A stretch of 64,000 nucleotides of DNA, taken from contig JABTUK010000003.1 of assembly GCA_015075405.1 (NCBI GenBank), positions 1,178,001 through 1,242,000 of the forward strand. The letters run 5' to 3'. A model generated the notes under the pieces. That model was not told the DNA's origin, made no database searches, and worked only from the letters and a program-made list of their open reading frames with translations. Below, piece by piece: positions 39,709 through 48,322 of the stretch (the stretch's first letter is position 1; the number at the start of each line of letters is the position of its first letter). The DNA is from Anaerolineales bacterium (lineage in GTDB: Bacteria; Chloroflexota; Anaerolineae; 4572-78; J111). The translations under genes and the position numbers were made by a program.

Positions 39709-41424
39709 ATGACTAAACCAGGTTCAACTCAAACCCATCAGCTCAAAACGACTGCCCCACGCTTCGCGGCCGGGCTAGGCTTGATCATCATCCTTGTTAG
39801 CCTGCTTCAACTGGCCGCCGGCCCGGCCGCAGCCCAGGAACCGCAACCAGGCGCCACCCTTTATTTGCCGCTGGTATTCAAAAGCGGCAGCAGCGCCACC
39901 CCCGCCAGCCCCTACGCTCAAATGCTCCTCAGCGCGCTGGAGCGGTGCTACGAGGCCACCGGCCTCAACCAGATGTGCTATGGCAACGGACAAATTCAAG
40001 GAGCTGCCGGCCAGACTTTTACCCAACCGGGAGACATCGAAAACCTGGTTAACGGCCAGAGCTTAACCTTGACTTCGCCCAACGGTAAAAATTGGAGCGT
40101 GGCCCTGCTGCGCCTGCGGACCGACTCAATTACCCCGGACCAAAGCCTGATCCTGCTGGCCTTTGGTAACGCGCAAATTAGCAACCTTGCCCTGTTTAAC
40201 GGGGTGAGCAATGATGAGGCTATTCTGCCCGGCCTCCAGTTTGCCAGCAGCCCGGTAGCCGGCGCGCCGCAAGGCGTTAGCGGGCTGATTATCTTCAACC
40301 CCGCTGCCGATGAATATCAGTCAATCACCGTTAACGGCGCGGTTGTCACCCTGGAAACCTCGGCCTTTAGCCAGGCCAAGCCGGGCAATATCATGAACGT
40401 GACGATGGTCAACGGTTCAGCCCTCATGGTCGAAGCCGGCAACGGCAGCAGCGCGGTTATTCCCAGTCACCAGGTAAGCGTGCCGATGGGGGTAGACGGT
40501 CTGGCTACAGGCACACCCGGCGCAGCAGTGGCCCTGGCCGGCGACGCATTGGCCCCGCTGCGGCTCACCACCCAGGCCCAGCTCTCGGCTGCCAACGCCG
40601 CGCACCCCATGGTTGACATCATGTTAAAGGCGATCCCGGAATATTTTACCGACTCCAAAGCCAATGCCTTTTACAATGACCTGGCCGGCATCTACGAAAC
40701 CAATATCAACAAGGTTTACAATCGCTGCGTTACCGAACCCACCGACGCCCGCAGTGTGTATGGCCTGATGGTGCTCAACAAGATGCTCCGTTCTAACCCA
40801 AACCTTGATCCGGCCTTTGGCTCGCAACGTTTTGCCCAACTGGCCGCAAAAATGCGCCAATGCGCCACGTTTGAGCTGGAATTTGATTCGCAGGTCAGTG
40901 TTATGAAACCTGAGTTATCTTACACCAGCCATGTCAATTCACAGGGGTTTCAATTGTGGTTTGACCTGAACGGCGAACTCTTTTTTGAAAACGATCAGGT
41001 CGCGCCGATCAAGCATCTGAATTACGAGGTTATTGGCGGCGAGGCGCCCGGTTGTGCCATGCGCACCATTTTGGAAGACGGCCAAATGCTTTTGGTTGAT
41101 TACGGTTTCGCCACCCTGCGCGGCAGCAAACTAAAAATTCACCTGGAAGTGTGGCCGGATGTGCCGTTTGAGGAAATTTATTACACCTGTCCGGGTGCGC
41201 CGCCCAGCGACAGCATACCGCTGGCCTGGTCGCCCATATTTTATCTCTTCCATCAGGATAAACTCCGCTCAACACCGCCGGAAGCGTACATTTTTAAGGA
41301 TTGGAAATACAACGGCCGCAAAAACTTTGCCGAGGCCATCTACACGGACTTAACCGCCGATTTTGACGGCGCTTCCGCCACCTCCGATTCGTATCTCATT
41401 TTGGTTCATACCCCGCAAAAGTAA
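39709..41424 (+). CDS. Secreted protein of unknown function with YLPLVFK motif
   Basis: About 571 residues. A signal peptide (GLGLIIILVSLLQLAAGPAAAQ) is followed by TLYLPLVFKSGSS, a motif common in exported Chloroflexota proteins. Cysteine pairs (CYEATGLNQMCYG, CVTEPT, CATFELEF, CAMRT, CPGAPP) suggest disulfides outside the cell. The N-terminal half may be a beta domain (GQSLTLTSPNGKNWSVALLRLR); no known catalytic motif was found. ATG at 39709 is preferred to the TTG at 39691 because of the GAGG just upstream. It lies 42 nt after the cupin gene and before a lipoprotein gene. Confidence 0.7.
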   Translation: MTKPGSTQTHQLKTTAPRFAAGLGLIIILVSLLQLAAGPAAAQEPQPGATLYLPLVFKSGSSATPASPYAQMLLSALERCYEATGLNQMCYGNGQIQGAAGQTFTQPGDIENLVNGQSLTLTSPNGKNWSVALLRLRTDSITPDQSLILLAFGNAQISNLALFNGVSNDEAILPGLQFASSPVAGAPQGVSGLIIFNPAADEYQSITVNGAVVTLETSAFSQAKPGNIMNVTMVNGSALMVEAGNGSSAVIPSHQVSVPMGVDGLATGTPGAAVALAGDALAPLRLTTQAQLSAANAAHPMVDIMLKAIPEYFTDSKANAFYNDLAGIYETNINKVYNRCVTEPTDARSVYGLMVLNKMLRSNPNLDPAFGSQRFAQLAAKMRQCATFELEFDSQVSVMKPELSYTSHVNSQGFQLWFDLNGELFFENDQVAPIKHLNYEVIGGEAPGCAMRTILEDGQMLLVDYGFATLRGSKLKIHLEVWPDVPFEEIYYTCPGAPPSDSIPLAWSPIFYLFHQDKLRSTPPEAYIFKDWKYNGRKNFAEAIYTDLTADFDGASATSDSYLILVHTPQK

Positions 41425-41452
41425 GCGGCCAGCCTATTAAAAACCCGGCGGC

Positions 41453-41474
41453 GAGGCACTGCCCTCGCCGCCCA
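41453..41474 (+). terminator. GC-rich hairpin between secreted-protein and lipoprotein genes
   Basis: GGCGGCGAGG pairs with CCTCGCCGCC around a small loop, after the stop at 41424. No T-run follows, so termination may be partial or it may protect mRNA. Confidence 0.5.
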
Positions 41475-41495
41475 TCTAACCTACGGAGACTAGTA

Positions 41496-41891
41496 ATGAA
41501 ACAGTATTTTATTTATGCGCTTATCTTATTTGCTTTGACCCTAAGCGCCTGCGGCGGCTCCACCCCACCCGACACCCCGGCGGCCCAATCGGCTCAACCG
41601 GCAGCGGAACAACCCGCGCCGCAAGTTCGGGCCGAGACCCCCCACCAAGCCGCAACGCTGGCTTTGCAGCAGCAGTTCGGCCTCAAACCGGAGCAAATCA
41701 AAGTTGTCAGCGTGGATGAAGGCGAGTGGCCCGACAGTTGCCTGGGTTTACCCCACCCCGGCGAAAGCTGCGCCCAAACCACCACACCGGGCTATGTTGT
41801 TACCCTTGAGGCCGAGGGCAGGCAGTACATCTACAATGTTGATCAGATCTTAACCGCCGCTCGCCTGGCTTTTGCCTCTCAACAGAATTAA
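41496..41891 (+). CDS. Small lipoprotein
   Basis: A 131-residue lipoprotein with lipobox FALTLSAC (Cys about 19) and a Pro/Ala/Gln linker. The folded part (LALQQQFGLKPEQIKVVSVDEGEWPDSCLGLPHPGESCAQTTTPGYVVTLEAEGRQYIYNVD) is a recurring cysteine-containing domain of unknown function with CLGLPxPGExCAQxxTPGYxVxLE. It ends the plus-strand operon behind the 571-residue secreted protein. Confidence 0.75.
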   Translation: MKQYFIYALILFALTLSACGGSTPPDTPAAQSAQPAAEQPAPQVRAETPHQAATLALQQQFGLKPEQIKVVSVDEGEWPDSCLGLPHPGESCAQTTTPGYVVTLEAEGRQYIYNVDQILTAARLAFASQQN

Positions 41892-41935
41892 GAAATAGGG
41901 TAAAACCCAGTGGGCGACAGCAAGCTAACTTCTTC

Positions 41936-44605
41936 CTACACCACCTGCACCGTAAACAACCCTCGTGTATCAATATCCGTTTCCAACTCGGCCCGCAGGG
42001 CTTCGGCGCGGGAGCGGGGGAGCAGCATCGAGACCAGGCGCACCTGGGGTTCAGTCGAGCCGGTTTCTTTGCGGAAGACAGCTTTGGTAAACTGGCCCTG
42101 GACCGGGATGGTAAAGCGCTGGCCAAAGAACTCAACCGTGTAATTGCCCAATTCATTGGTGTAAACTTCAAAGCCGCCAATGCCCCACTCCGGCTTGCTG
42201 CCGCTGGTCACCTGCTGCCGCCGCCCGCTGGGGCTGGTGATGGTAATCACCCCGTTGGCCACGCCAATATCGCCCACCAGCAGGGGCAGGCCCGTTCCCT
42301 GCGACAAATCCACCTGCCAACCGTCGGACACGGGCGGGGCCGGAAGCTGCAAAGCCAGCGTGACCCGCTCCTGGCCGTTGTGGGTAACGGTCTGGCTGAT
42401 GGGGCTGTCGGCCACGGTCAGGGTATAACTGCCGGCCCCCAGGTTGGCAAAGGCAAAAATGCCCTGGGCGTTGGTGGTGGCGGTCAAATTGACCCCGCTG
42501 CCACTCAGGTGGACAAACCAATCGGCCACGGGCCGGTTCTGGTGGTCGCGCAGCACTCCCTCGATGATGCCGCTGGGCTGGGCCGGGCCTGCCTGGCGGA
42601 AGACCAGCCGGGTAAACTGGCCGTTCATGGGAACGTCGAAGCGGTAGCCGTCCATTTCCAGCACATACGTCCCGACTTTAGTGGCGTAGATTTCAAAACC
42701 GCCGGGGCCGTACTCCGGCTTGCTGCCGGAGACAATCACCACCGGCGCGCCGCCGGGAGGCGTGATGCGGATGGGTACGTTGGCTTTGCCCCAATCGCCC
42801 ACCAGCAGCGACAGACCCGCGCCGCGCACAATATCGGCGACGATCGTCGGGCGGACGGGGGCGGGCAGGGCCAGATTGACCACCACTTCCTGGCCGCTGG
42901 CAACCGTCACATTGCTTTGCTTGACGCCATAATCGGGCAGTTCCAGGCTGTAAGTGCCGGCGGGCAGATTGCCAAAACGATATCCGCCATCAGCCCGGCT
43001 GAACGTTTCCAGCGTTTGGCCCGCCCCGGCCAGCACGACCCGCGCGTTGGACACAGGCTTGCCGGAGTGGTCGGCAATCAGGCCGGCAATCGCGCCCGGT
43101 TGGGCCGGGGTGATGAGTCCGAGGGTGACGCCGGTGTAATAATGCTTGATAATGGCCTCGTAGGGTTGGCCCTGACTGGCCAGGGCACGCGCCCCATGCT
43201 GGCACAACCCGACGCCATGCCCATTCTTTGGGCCGGGGTCGGGGCAGGGAACGCCGCGCAGGTAAGGCGCCGGCGCACCCTGAAAGACATCCTCATTGTT
43301 GCGGGTGTGGCCGCCGCAGTTAGCCGAAAAAACCCCGGTGATGGTCTGGCCGTTGGAGCGGGCGATGATATGTTTGGTCAGTTGAATCGCCTCATCGGAT
43401 TTGGGGTGGATTTTGGCCGGGTCGTAGTTCTGGCAGTGGGCCGGCTTGGTGCAGATATCGGCGTTGGGGTGGCGGGGATGCTCGATGGCGTATTGGGTGT
43501 AACTGCGGGCGGCGATGGCCTGGGCCTTGACCGCCTCGGCGGGCCAGAGCGCCGGCATCTCGGCGGGGACGACGGCCCGCAGGTACTCTTCCAGCAGCAT
43601 GGTCTGTACCGTGCCATCGTCCAGCAGTAGGCGCACCGTCGGTTCTGCCGCTGCCGGGGGTTGCTCTACCGCTTCACTGCTGACGGGCACATCAGGCATG
43701 GCGGCCAGCCGGGCCAGGTGGTCGGGTAGATTACGCACCCGCTGCGCCCAGGAATTGGCGATGTTGCCGGGGCTGTTGGTCGGGTCGAGCCACAAAAAGT
43801 AGGTCACGGCAATCACGCGGGGGTCGCTCAGGCAGTGCTGAGCGTGGTACATAATCTGGTCGGTAAAATCGGGGTCAGCCGCGCCAAAGTTGCCGGCCTC
43901 GTCAATGATGACTTTGGCTTGAAGCTGGTAGCGGGTTTCAAACAACTTTAGCACGCGCCGCCAGCGAAAGGCGTACCAGGAAGACAGAACCGGATCGTAC
44001 AGCCAGGTCCGCTCTGAGCCGCCGGCGTGGCCCCAATAAGAATGGAAGCAGATGATGTTATCAAAGTAATCGCGCACGGTTTCATACAGATAATCAAACC
44101 CGGCCCAGCCCTCGGTGGGCTGGCCGTTGTCGTCGGGCGAGCCGTCTTCGTGGTGGCCAAAGGCAAAAGGCGGCGTGACCAGCTTCATTTCGGGCACACG
44201 GTTTTTGATGACGTCGGCAGTCATGCGCACCCACTGGGCGTACTTTTGGTAAAATTCTCGACTGGTATAGAACGCCTGATTACCCGGATTCTGGTCGCCG
44301 TTTTCGTAGTGCAGGTTCATCTCGTTGGCAAAGTACACGTAAGGGTCGAGAACCTTCATGTCGTTCCATTTGCTGGCGACCTGCTCGCCCAAACGCCGGG
44401 CATAACCAACCGGGTCTTGCTGCCATTGAAAGGGGTGTTGAAAGCGGACAATAATCGGGACAGCAGGGTTAGCGGCTTTGTAGCCAAAAACGCCATTCAC
44501 CCCCAGATAATCATAAAAGCAGGTCAGCGCGCCCGGACGCCAACTCAGCATCTGGGCAGGATTGCCAGGATGACCATTGGTGAGCCACAAACCAGGCCGA
44601 CGCAT
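41936..44605 (-). CDS. Glycoside-hydrolase-like/SpoIID fusion with carboxypeptidase-regulatory-like domains
   Basis: About 889 residues. Residues 1-300 look like a clan-A glycoside hydrolase barrel with PYVYFANEMNLHYENG (acid/base Asn-Glu) and AKVIIDEAGNFGA (nucleophile Glu). From about 322 to 498 comes a SpoIID/LytB domain: LEEYLRAVVPAEMPALWPAEAVKAQAIAARSYTQY, SANCGGHTRNNEDVF and GHGVGLCQHGARALASQG. Two carboxypeptidase-regulatory/CnaB-like units follow (GAIAGLIADHSGKPVSNARV; GIIEGVLRDHQNRPVADWFV) plus repeated strands. SpoIID domains cut denuded peptidoglycan, so a role at the cell wall is expected, yet no signal peptide is visible at the AAGGAG-preceded start. The export route is unclear. 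Confidence 0.85.
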   Translation of the reverse strand: MRRPGLWLTNGHPGNPAQMLSWRPGALTCFYDYLGVNGVFGYKAANPAVPIIVRFQHPFQWQQDPVGYARRLGEQVASKWNDMKVLDPYVYFANEMNLHYENGDQNPGNQAFYTSREFYQKYAQWVRMTADVIKNRVPEMKLVTPPFAFGHHEDGSPDDNGQPTEGWAGFDYLYETVRDYFDNIICFHSYWGHAGGSERTWLYDPVLSSWYAFRWRRVLKLFETRYQLQAKVIIDEAGNFGAADPDFTDQIMYHAQHCLSDPRVIAVTYFLWLDPTNSPGNIANSWAQRVRNLPDHLARLAAMPDVPVSSEAVEQPPAAAEPTVRLLLDDGTVQTMLLEEYLRAVVPAEMPALWPAEAVKAQAIAARSYTQYAIEHPRHPNADICTKPAHCQNYDPAKIHPKSDEAIQLTKHIIARSNGQTITGVFSANCGGHTRNNEDVFQGAPAPYLRGVPCPDPGPKNGHGVGLCQHGARALASQGQPYEAIIKHYYTGVTLGLITPAQPGAIAGLIADHSGKPVSNARVVLAGAGQTLETFSRADGGYRFGNLPAGTYSLELPDYGVKQSNVTVASGQEVVVNLALPAPVRPTIVADIVRGAGLSLLVGDWGKANVPIRITPPGGAPVVIVSGSKPEYGPGGFEIYATKVGTYVLEMDGYRFDVPMNGQFTRLVFRQAGPAQPSGIIEGVLRDHQNRPVADWFVHLSGSGVNLTATTNAQGIFAFANLGAGSYTLTVADSPISQTVTHNGQERVTLALQLPAPPVSDGWQVDLSQGTGLPLLVGDIGVANGVITITSPSGRRQQVTSGSKPEWGIGGFEVYTNELGNYTVEFFGQRFTIPVQGQFTKAVFRKETGSTEPQVRLVSMLLPRSRAEALRAELETDIDTRGLFTVQVV

Positions 44606-44632
44606 AGGGGACTCCTTAAATAAGGATGCGAT

Positions 44633-44698
44633 GAAGCGTGAGGCGATGAGGCGAGAAAATGCTTCGCATCCTCGCACCTTCGCTTCATCGCGTCATCT
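44633..44698. repeat. GCGATGA-type heptads with inverted copy
   Basis: GATGAAGCGTGAGGCGATGAGGCGAG on one side and CTTCGCTTCATCGCGTCATC on the other; short words of about seven bases repeat. In the gap upstream of the SpoIID fusion gene. Confidence 0.65.
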
Positions 44699-44797
44699 TT
44701 TCTATTATGACATAAAATGAGGCAGATGCAAGCGTCATTTGAACTTTAAAGCAAAAAGCGGCGCAAGGAGTTGCGACCGCTTTTGAAGGTTAGCCAG

Positions 44798-44824
44798 GTA
44801 GGACAAGCTGACAGCTTGTCCTAC
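44798..44824. repeat. Perfect inverted repeat GTAGGACAAGCTG / CAGCTTGTCCTAC
   Basis: Thirteen-base arms around a single A, directly downstream of the gene at 44828; a stem-loop that may end or protect that transcript. Confidence 0.7.
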
Positions 44825-44827
44825 AGA

Positions 44828-45130
44828 TTACAGCAGTTGGAAACGGCTGGTGGCCCGGACGATTTTGAAATTGAAATTGGTAACGTACTCAAAGAGTTTT
44901 TTTTGCAGCTTCTGCCAGTCGTGACTGCTCAGGACAGATTGCATGGTAGACAGGTCTTCGGCCACGCAGCCGGTGAGAATTTGCGGGCCTTCGCCAAAAA
45001 CGGTGTACCAGGCTTCGGTAGGCTGAACGCCCAGCTTCATAATCCCCGGCGCAAATTCGCGGACAATAAATTCAAAATATTCACTTTCGGAACCGGGCTT
45101 AATATCCCAACTCATCAGTATCTTAACCAT
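44828..45130 (-). CDS. Small ferredoxin-like-fold (dimeric alpha/beta barrel) protein
   Basis: A 100-residue protein: KILMSWDIKPGSESEYFEFIVREFAPGIMKLGVQPTEAWYTVFGEG and, after a repeat strand, SSHDWQKLQKKLFEYVTNFNFKIVR. The strand-helix-strand pattern fits the dimeric alpha/beta barrel (ABM-like) superfamily; a named family was not identified and the function is unknown. It stands alone, flanked by hairpins. Confidence 0.6.
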   Translation of the reverse strand: MVKILMSWDIKPGSESEYFEFIVREFAPGIMKLGVQPTEAWYTVFGEGPQILTGCVAEDLSTMQSVLSSHDWQKLQKKLFEYVTNFNFKIVRATSRFQLL

Positions 45131-45228
45131 GCACGCTCACCTTTTGGCAGACGTAATCAAGCTGCGGGAAAGTTGTAGCAGAGAGGATAGCAGAACAAAC
45201 TCATTTCTGCAAGTTGTTTTGATGACCG

Positions 45229-45261
45229 CTGGAGTGCAAAAGCAATGCTTTTGCACTCCAG
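45229..45261. repeat. Perfect hairpin (CTGGAGTGCAAAAGCA family), copy 2
   Basis: Arms CTGGAGTGCAAAAGCA and TGCTTTTGCACTCCAG with one-base centre, immediately beyond the M16 peptidase stop. Relative at 10084-10112. It is placed like a transcript end, but no T-run follows. Confidence 0.75.
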
Positions 45262-45264
45262 TTT

Positions 45265-46548
45265 TTACAGTGTGACAAATTCCGCGTCGCCTAGCAATCG
45301 GCCCAATACTTCACCCTCGCCAAAGGGGCCGACAACGGCCAGATTATAAGCATTGGGGCTGAGAATTTTTTGGGCTACGGCCAAAACATCTTCAGCCGTT
45401 ACTGCATTGTAGGCTTGCAAAACTTCTTCGGGGCTTTTGATATCCTCCAGAAATAGAGCCTGATAAGCCACCCAGGCCGCCCGGCTAAAACTGTCTTCCA
45501 GGCCCAGAACCAGCCGGCCCTTGAGATACTCCTTAACCTTATGCAGTTCAGCCGGGGGAACCGGCTCGGTGCGCAGACGGTCCAGTTCATCTAAAATGGC
45601 TTGCAGCGCTTCCGGGGCGCGGTCGGGGTCAACTCCGGCGTAAATAGCCAACGAGCCGGTATCTTGCAGCAAGTTGAGGCTGGAGTCTACGGCATAGGCC
45701 AACCCTTTTTCCTCGCGGATGTTGAGAAAAAGGCGCGAACTCATGCCCTCACCCAAAACGGCATTGAGCACGCTTAGAGCGTAGCGGTCAGGGTCGCGGC
45801 GGGATAGGCCGGGCAGGGCCAGGCAGAGGTGTCCCTGCTCGATGGGCCGGTCCTCAACATGCCAGCGGGCCTGGGTTTGCGGCGGTGCTGCCGGCTCGAA
45901 GGGAGGCACATCTCCCGGCTGCCAATCACCCAGTAGAGCCGTCACTTCAGCCAGAATTTTGTCGGGGTCAAAAGCGCCGCCAATCGCCACCAGCGCATTT
46001 TGGGGATGATAGCCGGCTCCAAAGTAGGCCGTTAAAGCATCGCGGCTGAGAGTGGTCAGGCTCTCCGCCGTACCGACGATGTTGTGTCCCAGCGGGTGGT
46101 TGGGCCACAGTACCTGGTCCAGCAGCACATTAGCCCAGCTATCGGGCGAGTCATAAATCATATTCAATTCTTCGCCAATCACGTAACGCTCTTTTTCAAA
46201 TTCAGCCGGGTCAAACAGGGGGTGTCTGACCAGATCACCCAGCACGTCCAGGGCAGTGCTGGCCTGGGCAGCGGCAACTTTGGCATAATAGACTGTTGCT
46301 TCTTGGCTGGTATAGGCATTGCTGACCCCGCCCACACCCTCAATCGTTTCGGCAATAATTCGAGCGCTGGGCCGGCGGGTAGTGCCTTTAAAAAGCATAT
46401 GCTCGATAAAATGGGAGACGCCGGCTTCGGCTGGGCGCTCATAGCGGGAGCCGACTCGGACAAATATGCCGATGCTTACCGATTGAAAGACGGGTACGGG
46501 TATAAGGTAAACTCTTAAACCATTTTCTAAGGTATGCGCTTGATACAT
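45265..46548 (-). CDS. M16 family zinc peptidase
   Basis: A 427-residue M16 metallopeptidase. The inverted zinc motif HFIEH (His46, Glu49, His50) is in GVSHFIEHMLFKGT and the third ligand region in GEELNMIYDSPDSW about 76 residues later. The C-terminal half (LSRRDPDRYALSVLNAVLGEGMSSRLFLNIREEKGLAYAV) matches the second M16 lobe. Bacterial relatives act as processing peptidases or degrade small peptides; the substrate is not known. Single gene. Confidence 0.92.
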   Translation of the reverse strand: MYQAHTLENGLRVYLIPVPVFQSVSIGIFVRVGSRYERPAEAGVSHFIEHMLFKGTTRRPSARIIAETIEGVGGVSNAYTSQEATVYYAKVAAAQASTALDVLGDLVRHPLFDPAEFEKERYVIGEELNMIYDSPDSWANVLLDQVLWPNHPLGHNIVGTAESLTTLSRDALTAYFGAGYHPQNALVAIGGAFDPDKILAEVTALLGDWQPGDVPPFEPAAPPQTQARWHVEDRPIEQGHLCLALPGLSRRDPDRYALSVLNAVLGEGMSSRLFLNIREEKGLAYAVDSSLNLLQDTGSLAIYAGVDPDRAPEALQAILDELDRLRTEPVPPAELHKVKEYLKGRLVLGLEDSFSRAAWVAYQALFLEDIKSPEEVLQAYNAVTAEDVLAVAQKILSPNAYNLAVVGPFGEGEVLGRLLGDAEFVTL

Positions 46549-46572
46549 GCTGTCTCATTTCTGCAAAAGTTG

Positions 46573-46602
46573 ATAAAAAATAGGCTGCGCTTGCGCGCAG
46601 CC
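46573..46602 (-). terminator. Rho-independent terminator of the surface-protein gene at 46726
   Basis: On the minus strand GGCTGCGC - GCAA - GCGCAGCC is followed by TATTTTTTATC. Perfect eight-base stem. Confidence 0.75.
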
Positions 46603-46725
46603 TTCATGATTATAAACTGAGTTGGGGAAAGGTCAACTTTGGAGCGAGGCAGGTTGATGCAGCCTTCTCAGACCAAATAAGCTGACTTTCAACCTGCCTC
46701 GCCTCTATTATTTATCTCGGTTCGG

Positions 46726-48105
46726 TTAATCTGACCAACGACGCCAGAGGGTCAGGCCGCTGCCCAAAATTAAAAAGCCCAAAAATAGAACCGCCGCAGC
46801 CAGCGTCAGAGGTGAACCGTTGACCGGTGTATTGTGTACAACCACCAGATTGGACGGCCCGGAGACATGGGGCAGATGAGGGGGCCGGGCAGCCGTATTG
46901 GTTTCGCCCCTTCCCGGCTTGACCAACAGTTCAGCCTGGGTTAAATCCGCCATTCCTATAGGGCCGAGCCACTCGGCCGGCAGATCAATTTCGCCGCCGG
47001 TGGAGGGCATATTGCTGGGCGGCACAAAGTCATCTCCTGCGGCAGTGCCAGAGGCTGTCGAAGCTGGCTGAACCGGGCTATTCAAATCACCGCCGGTAGT
47101 GGGCGCTTCGCCCGGCGGGACAAAATCCGCGCCGCTGCTATCCGTTCCTGCCGCTGTTAATGCCGGCGTTTCGTCACTGCCAACGGTAAAATCGAGCGAA
47201 GCCTGGTCGGCGGCGCTTTCACGGTAGAACAGCGTGGCGGTGTTGAGAATTTTGGTTCCGCTCAGCAAATCTACATCGGCATTGACCGTCAATTCGATGG
47301 TTGCCTGCGCTCCTTTAGCCAGCTTGTCCAGGTTGACCACGACCAGTTGGCCGTCGGGGCCGCCATCTACAATGCGGGCATCTTTGGGGTCTATCGAACT
47401 GGTTACTTTCAAGGCTTTGAAGCCGGTGGGCATCAAATTGGTGACAATCACGTTGCTAATCTCGGTCGGCAAACCATTTTTGACTGTCAAGGTAACTTCA
47501 AAGTTGCTGTCCGGGACAACAACCTGGCTGGGAGCAGACATCTCAATCGTGGCCGGCGGGTCAACGTCGGCGCTGCCGGAAAAGGCAATATTAGCGACGG
47601 TGGGGTAGTTACAGTTCAAATAGACGCCGGCATTTTGGATGAGGGGCTGCGTGGTCTGGCCGGGCGCGACGGGGACGTGTAGCTTGGCAATACCAATACC
47701 CAGCCCACCGAGGCCATAGTTACCATCGCTGGCGCTGCTGGTCGCTGCCCGCCAGCTTCCGGTTTTTAGCTCCACTTCAACCTCTCCCTGTGGCCCCAGA
47801 CCCCAGGTTGTTACCTGGCCGGTGAGGGAAGCGCAGCCGGGGGTATCTTCCACGCCGGGGTTAACCGGGAGATTGCCGGTCACTCCACCACCACTGCCAT
47901 CTCCACCCGAGCCGCCGCCACCGCCACTACCTCCACCGGAGCCACCGCCTCCACCTCCGCCGCCACCACCCCCATTGTCAATAGGTGGGCGCGGGTCTTG
48001 CGCCAGGGGGCCGGCATGGGCCGTTAGCAACCAGTTTACGCCAATTAGCCCAATAACAAGGAAGCTAATGATTAATCGAAATAGGATATCGCTTTTACTT
48101 TTCAT
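46726..48105 (-). CDS. Exported protein with Gly-rich linker, DUF11-like domain and C-terminal anchor
   Basis: About 459 residues: a signal peptide (LFRLIISFLVIGLIGVNWLLTAHAG), a poly-Gly/Ser linker (about 45-75), a carboxypeptidase-regulatory-like beta unit (TGQVTTWGLGPQGEVEVELKTG), a DUF11/conserved-repeat-type beta domain (APSQVVVPDSNFEVTLTVKNGLPTEISNVIV ... NLMPTGFKALKV) and a C-terminal membrane segment plus RRWSD, resembling a surface anchor. It is probably displayed on the cell surface. AGGGG precedes ATG 48105; the upstream frame passes through a nested inverted repeat and is not used. The neighbour at 48323 is also a surface protein. Confidence 0.75.
   Translation of the reverse strand: MKSKSDILFRLIISFLVIGLIGVNWLLTAHAGPLAQDPRPPIDNGGGGGGGGGGGSGGGSGGGGGSGGDGSGGGVTGNLPVNPGVEDTPGCASLTGQVTTWGLGPQGEVEVELKTGSWRAATSSASDGNYGLGGLGIGIAKLHVPVAPGQTTQPLIQNAGVYLNCNYPTVANIAFSGSADVDPPATIEMSAPSQVVVPDSNFEVTLTVKNGLPTEISNVIVTNLMPTGFKALKVTSSIDPKDARIVDGGPDGQLVVVNLDKLAKGAQATIELTVNADVDLLSGTKILNTATLFYRESAADQASLDFTVGSDETPALTAAGTDSSGADFVPPGEAPTTGGDLNSPVQPASTASGTAAGDDFVPPSNMPSTGGEIDLPAEWLGPIGMADLTQAELLVKPGRGETNTAARPPHLPHVSGPSNLVVVHNTPVNGSPLTLAAAVLFLGFLILGSGLTLWRRWSD
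47886..47985. repeat. Low-complexity Gly-codon run
   Basis: Successive GGN codons with a few Ser codons in the surface-protein gene encode the Gly/Ser linker; variable copy number between strains would be expected. Confidence 0.7.
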
Positions 48106-48138
48106 TTGACCCCTATTCCTTTGATATACTATCCACTT

Positions 48139-48256
48139 AGTCAGTTCCAGGAATTTAGATAGGCGAAACGTGTTGCGTCTTGCGTGTTCCGTTCTCCTGA
48201 CCATCTAAAACGCAAGACGCAACACGAAGTTTAGAAAACTATTTCCTGGAACTGCC
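48139..48256. repeat. Nested inverted repeat (CAGTTCCAGGAA ends)
   Basis: Outer arms CAGTTCCAGGAAT / ATTTCCTGGAACTG and inner arms CGTGTTGCGTCTTGCGTGTT / AACGCAAGACGCAACACG. The inner word CGCAACACG occurs also near 1970. It lies between the two surface-protein genes. Confidence 0.75.
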
Positions 48257-48322
48257 TTATGTAACTTTATGTTACCACAGTTAAGAGGTTACGTCAATCT
48301 TACCTTATGTAAACTCGGTTGA

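Noticed and set aside
42380..43630. 416-codon plus-strand frame opposite the SpoIID fusion
   Set aside because: Shadow frame; the minus strand carries the conserved SpoIID and CnaB-like motifs.
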